A DNA stretch of 64,000 nucleotides from Usitatibacter rugosus (GTDB lineage: Bacteria; Pseudomonadota; Gammaproteobacteria; Burkholderiales; Usitatibacteraceae): positions 3,813,419 to 3,877,418 of the forward strand of contig NZ_CP053069.1 of NCBI RefSeq assembly GCF_013003965.1, read 5' to 3'. The translations under genes were made by a program, and so were the position numbers. This document shows, in pieces, positions 57,560-64,000 of the stretch; position 1 is the stretch's first letter; each line of letters opens with the position of its first letter. The notes under the pieces were generated by a model that was not told the DNA's origin, did no database searches, and saw nothing but the letters and a program-made list of their open reading frames with translations.

Positions 57560-58831
57560 ATGAAACCCCGCGAAATCCTGCTCGGAAGCTTCAATGCCGC
57601 CCTCTCGGCGGCCGACCCCCTCCAGATCGTCCCGGGGCACCTCCCCCCGCCGCCCAGGGGTCGCACCCTCGTCGTCGGCGCCGGCAAGGCCGCGGGCTCC
57701 ATGGCCCTCGCCGTCGAGCGGCATTGGCCCGAGAGCGCGCCGCTGGAAGGCGTGGTGATCACGCGCTACGGGCATGGGCTGCCGACGAAGCGCATACGCG
57801 TGGTCGAAGCGGGCCACCCCGTTCCGGACGAAAGCGGCGAGGCGGCGGCACGCGAGATCCTGGCGGCCGCGAGCGCCCTCGGCCCGGACGACCTGCTGCT
57901 GGCACTCGTCTCGGGCGGCGGCTCGGCCCTGCTCTCGCTCCCCGTCGAAGGCGTGGCGATGGCGGACCTGAAGGCCCTCACCAAGCAGCTGCTCGCGAGC
58001 GGCGCGCCCATCCAGGACATGAACACGGTGCGCAAGCACCTCTCGCGCATCCAGGGCGGCCGGCTCGCCGCCGCGACGCGCGCCCCGGTGCTGGCGCTCG
58101 TGATCTCCGACGTGACGGGCGACGATCCGACGCACATCGCCTCGGGGCCGTGCACGCCCGATCCGACGACGTTTGCCGACACGGTCGAGATCCTCGAGCG
58201 ATTCGGCGTGCAGGCGCCCGCCTCGATCGCGAGCTACCTCGAGCGCGGGCTGCGCGGCGAGGTGCCCGAATCGCACAAGCCCGGCGACCCGGCCTTCGCC
58301 CGTACGGAAAACCGCGTCATCGCGACCGCGCACCGCAGCCTCATGACGGCCTCGGCCTTCGTGCAGGCGCGCGGCGTGACGCCGATGGTGCTGGGCGACA
58401 GCGTGACCGGCGAATCGCGCGAGGTGGCCAAGGTGTATGCGGCGCTGGTGCGGCAGATCCGCACGCACGGGCATCCCATGAAGGCCCCCGTGGCGTTGAT
58501 CTCCGGCGGCGAGACGACGGTCACCGTACGCGGCAACGGGCGCGGCGGGCGCTGCACCGAGTTCCTGCTGTCGCTCGCGGTGGAGCTGGAGGGCCTCGAC
58601 CACGTGCACGCGCTGGCCGCGGATACCGACGGCATCGACGGCAGCGAGGACAATGCCGGCGCCCTCCTCACGCCCGATTCGCTCGCGCGTGCCGTTGCGC
58701 TGGGCCTCGCGCCGAAGCGGCTGCTCGCCGCGAACGACGGCTACGGGTTCTTCGCGCCGCTCGGCGACCTCGTCGTCACGGGCCCCACGCGGACGAACGT
58801 GAACGACTTCCGGGTGATCCTCATCCAGTAG
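57560..58831 (+). CDS. glycerate 2-kinase (MOFRL family)
   Basis: Phosphorylates D-glycerate to 2-phosphoglycerate (GckA/TtuD type). It has 423 residues from ATG 57560. VVGAGKAAGSMALAVERHWP (~38-57), GHPVPDESGEAAA, LVSGGGSALLSLP (~114-126), NTVRKHLSRIQGG, and the C-terminal MOFRL domain with ISGGETTVTVRGNGRGGRC and ADTDGIDGSEDNAGA are diagnostic. It could serve hydroxypyruvate/glycerate metabolism together with the distant glyoxylate aminotransferase. Confidence 0.94.
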   Translation: MKPREILLGSFNAALSAADPLQIVPGHLPPPPRGRTLVVGAGKAAGSMALAVERHWPESAPLEGVVITRYGHGLPTKRIRVVEAGHPVPDESGEAAAREILAAASALGPDDLLLALVSGGGSALLSLPVEGVAMADLKALTKQLLASGAPIQDMNTVRKHLSRIQGGRLAAATRAPVLALVISDVTGDDPTHIASGPCTPDPTTFADTVEILERFGVQAPASIASYLERGLRGEVPESHKPGDPAFARTENRVIATAHRSLMTASAFVQARGVTPMVLGDSVTGESREVAKVYAALVRQIRTHGHPMKAPVALISGGETTVTVRGNGRGGRCTEFLLSLAVELEGLDHVHALAADTDGIDGSEDNAGALLTPDSLARAVALGLAPKRLLAANDGYGFFAPLGDLVVTGPTRTNVNDFRVILIQ

Positions 58832-58837
58832 GCCCAT

Positions 58838-58866
58838 AAAAAAAGCCGCCCGAAGGCGGCTTTTTA
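58838..58866. terminator. bidirectional terminator between glycerate kinase and rplQ
   Basis: GCCGCC-CGAA-GGCGGC (58845-58860) is flanked by A7 on the left and T5 on the right, so it can end both the glycerate kinase transcript and the alpha operon coming from the other side. Confidence 0.93.
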
Positions 58867-58885
58867 CCCTGAGCAGGCGTCCGTC

Positions 58886-59314
58886 TTACGCGGTTGCCTC
58901 TTCCTGCGAATTCTTCTTGCCCTTCTTCGGAGCTTCGGCGTCTGCCTCGACCGGCGCCGGGCGGTCCATCAGCTCGACGTAGGCCATCGGGGCGTTGTCG
59001 CCCTGGCGGAAGCCCATCTTGAGGATGCGAAGGTAGCCGCCGTTGCGCGACTTGTAGCGCGGGCCCAGCTCGGCGAAGAGCTTGAGGACCATGTCGCGGT
59101 CGCGCAGCTTGTTGAACGCGATGCGCTTGTTGGCGAGCGTCGGGTTCTTGCCGAGCGTGATGATGGGCTCGGCCACGCGGCGCAGTTCCTTCGCCTTCGG
59201 CAGCGTGGTCTTGATGGCTTCGTGCTTGAGCAGCGAGACCGTCATGTTGCGGAACATCGCCAGCCGGTGGCTGGTGGTTCGGTTCAGCTTGCGGGGACCG
59301 TGTCCGTGACGCAT
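58886..59314 (-). CDS. rplQ: 50S ribosomal protein L17
   Basis: It has 142 residues. The N-terminal [20 protein letters not shown] and the central [12 protein letters not shown] are universal L17 blocks. The C-terminal tail ([18 protein letters not shown]) is longer than in E. coli L17 and low in complexity. Last gene of the alpha operon; 116 bp with a palindromic repeat separate it from rpoA. Confidence 0.98.
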   Translation of the reverse strand: MRHGHGPRKLNRTTSHRLAMFRNMTVSLLKHEAIKTTLPKAKELRRVAEPIITLGKNPTLANKRIAFNKLRDRDMVLKLFAELGPRYKSRNGGYLRILKMGFRQGDNAPMAYVELMDRPAPVEADAEAPKKGKKNSQEEATA

Positions 59315-59366
59315 GTTCGTTTCCTAAAGTTGTTGGCTTGTTCAGCCTTGTATTTGTTGTGGTTTA

Positions 59367-59423
59367 GTCACCCCCGCGAAGGCGGGGGTCCAGAGTCTGG
59401 GTCCCCGCCTGCGCGGGGATGAC
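59367..59423. repeat. head-to-head palindromic repeat inside the alpha operon
   Basis: GTCACCCCCGC...GCGGGGGTCCAGA and CTGGGTCCCCGCC...GCGGGGATGAC are two inverted halves of the GTCATYCCCGCG repeat family. Each has its own hairpin (CCCCCGC/GCGGGGG and CCCCGC/GCGGGG) and together they form a larger palindrome of 57 bp. It lies 8 bp after the rpoA stop and 53 bp before rplQ. Confidence 0.82.
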
Positions 59424-59430
59424 GACGGGC

Positions 59431-60408
59431 TTACTTCGTAAGTCCTGCGACCGGCCAGTTCTCGAGCTTCATGCCGAGCGTGAGGCCCTTGGAGGCGAGG
59501 ACTTCCTTGATCTCGTTCAGCGACTTGCGGCCGAGGTTCGGGGTCTTCAGCAGCTCGTTCTCGGTGCGCTGGATCAGATCGCCGATGTAGTAGATGTTCT
59601 CGGCCTTGAGGCAGTTGGCCGAGCGCACCGTGAGCTCGAGGTCGTCGACCGGCTGCAGCAGGATCGGGTCGACCTGCGGCTGCGAGGACTCGACGCGCTC
59701 TTCCGACGTCGATTGCAGCGAGGCGAACACCGACAGCTGGTCCACGAGGACGGAGGCCGAGTAACGCACGGCTTCTTCCGGTTCGATGACGCCGTTGGTC
59801 TCGATGTCGATCACGAGGCGGTCCAGGTCGGTGCGCTGCTCGACGCGGGCGCTTTCCACCTGGTAGCTCACCCGGCGAACCGGCGAGAACGACGCATCCA
59901 GGAGGATGGAGCCGATCGAGCGCGAGTCGTCCGTGCGGCGCGAGGTGGCCGGCACGTAGCCGCGGCCCTTCTCGACCTTGATGGTCATGTCGAGCTTGCC
60001 GCCGGCCGTGAGGTGGGCGATCACGTGCTCGGGATTGATGATCTCGACGTCGTGGGTCTGCTCGATGTCCGCGGCCGTCACGGGCCCCGCCGTCGCCTTC
60101 TTCAGCTTGAGCGTGGTTTCGTTCCGGTTGTGCAGCTTCATCACGACGCCCTTCAGGTTCAGGATGACGTCGACGACGTCCTCCTGCACACCTTCGATCG
60201 TCGAGTACTCGTGCAGCACGCCCGAGATCTTCACCTCGGTGGCGGCATAGCCGGGCATCGACGACAGGAGGATGCGGCGGAGCGCATTGCCGAGCGTGTG
60301 GCCGTAGCCGCGCTCGAACGGCTCCATCACCACCTTGGCGTGCGTGGGCGACAGGTTTTGCACGTCGATGATGCGGGGCTTCAGGAAATTCGTGGCATTG
60401 CTTTGCAT
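59431..60408 (-). CDS. rpoA: DNA-directed RNA polymerase subunit alpha
   Basis: It has 325 residues. The N-terminal dimerisation domain includes [20 protein letters not shown] (~28-47). The linker is followed by the C-terminal domain with [14 protein letters not shown] (~253-266) and [20 protein letters not shown]. It lies downstream of rpsD in the standard order. Confidence 0.99.
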   Translation of the reverse strand: MQSNATNFLKPRIIDVQNLSPTHAKVVMEPFERGYGHTLGNALRRILLSSMPGYAATEVKISGVLHEYSTIEGVQEDVVDVILNLKGVVMKLHNRNETTLKLKKATAGPVTAADIEQTHDVEIINPEHVIAHLTAGGKLDMTIKVEKGRGYVPATSRRTDDSRSIGSILLDASFSPVRRVSYQVESARVEQRTDLDRLVIDIETNGVIEPEEAVRYSASVLVDQLSVFASLQSTSEERVESSQPQVDPILLQPVDDLELTVRSANCLKAENIYYIGDLIQRTENELLKTPNLGRKSLNEIKEVLASKGLTLGMKLENWPVAGLTK

Positions 60409-60465
60409 GCGTGTGGCCTCTGCCTGTTCGTTGACGGGAGAGCTTTCCTCGATACCGCTTACCGC

Positions 60466-61086
<621 letters not shown>

Positions 61087-61117
61087 GGTGTTCTCCTATG
61101 TTCTCGTCAGTCGCCGG

Positions 61118-61513
61118 TTACATCCGGCGGCGTTTCGGCGGGCGGCAGCCGTTATGCGGGACGGGCGTCACGTCGGCGATCGAGATGATCTTCAGGCCCA
61201 GTGCGTTCAGCGCGCGCACGGCCGACTCACGGCCCGGGCCGGGGCCCTTGATGCGCACTTCGAGGTTCTTCACGCCATGCTCCTGCGCGGCGCGCCCTGC
61301 GCTCTCCGCGGCCACCTGGGCAGCGAAGGGCGTGGACTTGCGCGAGCCCTTGAAGCCCGCGCCACCCGAGGTCGCCCACGACAGGGCGTTGCCCTGGCGG
61401 TCGGTGATCGTGATGATCGTGTTGTTGAAGGACGCGTGGACGTGCGCGATGCCCTCGGAGACGACTTTCTTCGCCTTCTTGCGGACTCGTGCGGCTGCAG
61501 GTGCCTTGGCCAT
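61118..61513 (-). CDS. rpsK: 30S ribosomal protein S11
   Basis: It has 131 residues. [20 protein letters not shown] (~24-43), [20 protein letters not shown] and the basic C-terminus [11 protein letters not shown] are universal S11 blocks. Confidence 0.98.
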   Translation of the reverse strand: MAKAPAAARVRKKAKKVVSEGIAHVHASFNNTIITITDRQGNALSWATSGGAGFKGSRKSTPFAAQVAAESAGRAAQEHGVKNLEVRIKGPGPGRESAVRALNALGLKIISIADVTPVPHNGCRPPKRRRM

Positions 61514-61541
61514 GTCTTTGTCTACCTTTCAGTCTTCGTGC

Positions 61542-61913
61542 TCAGGTCGCGGCCTTGGACAGGCGGACGGCCTTGCGCGGACCCTTGCGGGTGCGTGCGT
61601 TGGTGCGCGTGCGCTGGCCACGGACCGGCAGGCCCTTCTTGTGGCGAACGCCGCGGTAGCAGCCGAGGTCCATCAGCCGCTTGATGTTCATCGAGACTTC
61701 GCGGCGGAGGTCGCCTTCGACGCTGAACTTCGCGACGTTCTCGCGCAGCTTGTCCATCTCCGCGTCGGTGAGGTCCTTGATCTTCGCCGACTGCTTGATG
61801 CCTGCGGCGTCGCAGATCAGGCGCGCACGGGAGCGGCCGATGCCAAAGATCGCCGTCAGCGCGATCGAGGCGTGCTGCTGGTTCGGGATGTTGATGCCTG
61901 CAATACGGGCCAT
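61542..61913 (-). CDS. rpsM: 30S ribosomal protein S13
   Basis: It has 123 residues. [26 protein letters not shown]-type [17 protein letters not shown], and [20 protein letters not shown] followed by [10 protein letters not shown] are diagnostic. First ribosomal gene after rpmJ. Confidence 0.98.
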   Translation of the reverse strand: MARIAGINIPNQQHASIALTAIFGIGRSRARLICDAAGIKQSAKIKDLTDAEMDKLRENVAKFSVEGDLRREVSMNIKRLMDLGCYRGVRHKKGLPVRGQRTRTNARTRKGPRKAVRLSKAAT

Positions 61914-61947
61914 GTTCTAGTCCTCTATAACTCTCGGGCGCGCGGGT

Positions 61948-62061
61948 TCAACCCTGGCGCTGCTTGTGGCGCGGGTCGCTGCAAATGACGCGCACGACGC
62001 GCTTGCGCCGCACGATCTTGCATTTGCGGCAGATTTTCTTGACCGAAGCCTGAACTCGCAT
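61948..62061 (-). CDS. rpmJ: 50S ribosomal protein L36
   Basis: A 37-residue gene read directly between rpsM and inf[21 protein letters not shown] at the start and [13 protein letters not shown] at the end. The zinc ligands are CRKC, the cysteine in VICSD and the histidine in PRHK, so this is the zinc-binding C+ form of L36. It starts 12 bp after the infA stop. Confidence 0.97.
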   Translation of the reverse strand: MRVQASVKKICRKCKIVRRKRVVRVICSDPRHKQRQG

Positions 62062-62073
62062 CGTCGTTTCTCC

Positions 62074-62292
62074 TTACTTGGCGCGGAACGTGATCCGCGC
62101 CTTCGTCAAATCGTAGGGCGACACTTCAACCGTCACCTTGTCTCCCGGCAGGATCCGGATGTAGTGCATCCGCATCTTCCCGGAGATGTGGCCGAGAACG
62201 ATGTGGCCATTCTCGAGCTTCACCCTGAACATCGCGTTGGGCAGGGTCTCCACGACCTCGCCCTGCATCTGGATCGTCTCTTCCTTCGCCAT
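62074..62292 (-). CDS. infA: translation initiation factor IF-1
   Basis: It has 72 residues with one OB fold: [40 protein letters not shown] and [20 protein letters not shown]. The starting ATG is 5 bp after the secY stop. Its place between secY and rpmJ is usual in betaproteobacteria. Confidence 0.98.
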   Translation of the reverse strand: MAKEETIQMQGEVVETLPNAMFRVKLENGHIVLGHISGKMRMHYIRILPGDKVTVEVSPYDLTKARITFRAK

Positions 62293-62297
62293 ATTCC

Positions 62298-63620
62298 CTA
62301 TCGCACCGGGAACCCGCCGGTTCCCTTGAAGTTAGCCTTCTTGAGCAGGCTCTCGTACTGGTGCGACATGAGATAGGCCTGGAGCTGGGCCATGAAATCC
62401 ATGGTGACCACCACCGTGATCAGCAGCGACGTTCCACCGAAGTAGAACGGCACGTTGTACTGGCTGGTCAGGAACTCCGGCAGCAGGCAGACCAGGGTGA
62501 TGTAGATCGCACCGACCAGCGTGAGGCGGGTGATGATCCTGTCGATGTAGCGCGCGGTCTGGTCGCCCGGGCGGATGCCCGGCACGAACGCACCGCTCTT
62601 CTTCAGGTTGTCCGCCGTCTCCTTCGAGTTGAAGACGAGCGCCGTGTAGAAGAAGCAGAAGAAGATGATGGCCGTCGCGTACATCACGACATACAGCGCT
62701 TGGCCGGGCGCGAGCATGGCCGAGAAGTCCTTCAGCCATGTCATGTGCTCGTAGGAGCCGAACCAGTTCGCGACCGTGGCCGGGAACAGGATGATCGACG
62801 AGGCGAAGATCGGCGGGATCACGCCCGACATGTTGAGCTTGAGCGGCAGGAACGAGCTCTGGCCGCCGTAGAGCTTGTTGCCGACCTGGCGCTTGGCGTA
62901 GTTCACGAGGATGCGGCGCTGGCCCTTCTCGATGAAGACCACCACGGCCGTGACGCCGACCACGAGGCCGAAGACCAGCAGGGCGATGAAGACGCTCATC
63001 GAGCCCGTGCGCACCAGCTCGAGGGTGCCCGCGATCGCGGTGGGCAGGCCCGCCACGATGCCGGCGAAGATGATCATCGAGATGCCGTTGCCGATGCCGC
63101 GCTCGGTGATCTGCTCGCCCAGCCACATGAGGAACATGGTGCCCGTCATCAGCGTGATCACGGTGGTGATGCGGAATGCGAGGCCGGCGTCGAGCACGAG
63201 GCCCGGCTGCGACTCCAGCGCGATCGAGATGCCGAGGGCCTGGAAGGCCGCGAGCACCACGGTGCCGTAGCGCGTCCACTGCGTCATCTTGCGGCGGCCC
63301 GCCTCGCCCTCCTTCTTGAGGGCCTCCACGGACGGCAGCACGACCGACATCAGCTGCATGATGATCGAGGCCGAGATGTACGGCATGATCCCGAGCGCGA
63401 AGATCGTGAAGCGCGACAGCGCGCCGCCCGAGAACATGTTGAACATGTCCAGGATGCCGCCGCGGTTCTGCTGGAACAGGCGTGCCAGTTCCGCCGGGTC
63501 GATGCCCGGCACGGGGATATGGGCCCCGACGCGGTAGACGACGAGCGCGCCCACGAGGAACCACAGCCGGCGCTTGAGATCGCCGAGCTTGCCCAGGGTC
63601 GCGAAAGGATTGGCGGACAA
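62298..63620 (-). CDS. secY: protein translocase subunit SecY
   Basis: Channel subunit of the Sec translocon, 440 residues and ten transmembrane helices. Hallmarks: [20 protein letters not shown] (~27-46), the plug region with [25 protein letters not shown], and the C5-type loop [19 protein letters not shown]. The start is TTG 63620 ([20 protein letters not shown]); no ATG or GTG lies nearby, so a weak start codon is used. It begins 14 bp after the rplO stop. Confidence 0.97.
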   Translation of the reverse strand: MSANPFATLGKLGDLKRRLWFLVGALVVYRVGAHIPVPGIDPAELARLFQQNRGGILDMFNMFSGGALSRFTIFALGIMPYISASIIMQLMSVVLPSVEALKKEGEAGRRKMTQWTRYGTVVLAAFQALGISIALESQPGLVLDAGLAFRITTVITLMTGTMFLMWLGEQITERGIGNGISMIIFAGIVAGLPTAIAGTLELVRTGSMSVFIALLVFGLVVGVTAVVVFIEKGQRRILVNYAKRQVGNKLYGGQSSFLPLKLNMSGVIPPIFASSIILFPATVANWFGSYEHMTWLKDFSAMLAPGQALYVVMYATAIIFFCFFYTALVFNSKETADNLKKSGAFVPGIRPGDQTARYIDRIITRLTLVGAIYITLVCLLPEFLTSQYNVPFYFGGTSLLITVVVTMDFMAQLQAYLMSHQYESLLKKANFKGTGGFPVR

Positions 63621-63634
63621 AAGGTTTTTTCCCG

Positions 63635-64000
63635 TTAGGCCTTAGGTTGGGCCTTCGGCTTGGCTTTCAACTTGCCAGCCTTCTCGCGAACGGCGATGTC
63701 GGCGACCGAACCGCCGGCCGACTCGATGGCCGCCTTGGCGCCCTTGGTCGCGGGCACGCCCTCGACCTTCACCTTCTTCTTCAGCTCGCCGGCGAGGATG
63801 ATCTTCGCGCGCGAGGCTTTGTCGCCCACCAGGCCGGCCTTCTTGAGGCTGGCGAGGTTGATCGTGTCGCCTTCGACGCGCGCCAAGTCGCCCAGGCGCA
63901 CTTCGGTGGCCTTCTCGATCGTGACGGCGAGGAAGCCGCGCTTCGGGAGGCGGCGCTGCAGCGGCATCTGGCCGCCTTCGAAACCGACCTTGTGGTAGCC
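63635..64000 (-). CDS. rplO: 50S ribosomal protein L15 (partial, runs off right edge)
   Basis: The visible 121 residues are the C-terminal part. The reading frame stays open to the edge with [20 protein letters not shown] followed by RGF, the L15 core motif. It ends with an Ala/Lys/Pro tail ([12 protein letters not shown]). The N-terminal ~25 residues lie outside the window. Confidence 0.96.
   Translation of the reverse strand, partial: GYHKVGFEGGQMPLQRRLPKRGFLAVTIEKATEVRLGDLARVEGDTINLASLKKAGLVGDKASRAKIILAGELKKKVKVEGVPATKGAKAAIESAGGSVADIAVREKAGKLKAKPKAQPKA

Overview
The window is a 64 kb chromosomal segment from a GC-rich Gram-negative bacterium, most likely a betaproteobacterium. I infer this from the gene content (phasin, LpxL-type acyltransferases, TtcA, SAH riboswitch before ahcY, TAXI binding protein, HslVU, full-length PntA/PntB) and from gene orders I associate with that class: metK / acyltransferases / dapF / DUF484 / xerC / hslVU, fmdB / DUF502 / aspS / nudB, and ssb / MFS / uvrA. 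It is core chromosome: there is no transposase, integrase of mobile type, phage gene, CRISPR array, tRNA or rRNA. Genes are tightly packed with many ATGA or TGATG overlaps.

Layout. 1-4.7 kb: partial TerC, lytic transglycosylase, NDUFA9-like epimerase, CCA enzyme. 4.8-6.8 kb: phasin and orphan TAXI binding protein, separated by the only gene-free stretch over 300 bp (5357-5863), which holds the phasin promoter/operator and a pair of inverted structured repeats. 7.1-10.1 kb: pntA-pntB. 10.1-14.3 kb: MidA-type methyltransferase, pteridine reductase-like SDR, ttcA, serine/alanine-glyoxylate aminotransferase. 14.3-17.5 kb: Lys/Pro-rich exported protein, M48 protease, SH3 protein, MgtE. 17.6-22.8 kb: methyl-cycle locus metF, alpha/beta hydrolase and ahcY (under a SAH riboswitch), a GST-like gene, and metK. 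22.9-34.5 kb: a long plus-strand run of two LpxL-type acyltransferases, dapF, DUF484, xerC, two COG0523 metal GTPases, an ABC ATPase/permease pair with a DUF3299 protein, a duplicated STAS-like protein, hslV and hslU.

34.6-39.2 kb: a lipoprotein, then a minus-strand bufferin-type RiPP cluster: ECF sigma factor, zinc-finger anti-sigma, two DUF2282 precursor peptides, DUF692 (BufB), DUF2063 (BufC) and a PilJ-N-like protein. It resembles the copper/gold-responsive buf and gig loci and is the most interesting accessory system here. 39.3-48 kb: hsp20, argB, then minus-strand exonuclease-phosphatase, nudB, isoaspartyl peptidase, aspS, DUF502, fmdB, MFS and htpX. 48.2-50 kb: ArsR-type regulator with SRPBCC, DUF1801 and DUF3597 genes. 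50-58.8 kb: ssb, MFS, uvrA, rhomboid with TPR-like tail, an unrecognised membrane protein and glycerate 2-kinase. 58.9-64 kb: the end of the spc operon and the alpha operon (rplO partial, secY, infA, rpmJ, rpsM, rpsK, rpsD, rpoA, rplQ).

Regulatory signals read from sequence include the SAH riboswitch, three sigma-32-like promoters (hslV, hsp20, htpX), a phasin promoter with a probable PhaR-type operator, an ArsR-type operator, several U-tract terminators and a set of dispersed palindromic repeats. Functions are assigned by recognising families and motifs by eye; no database search was run.
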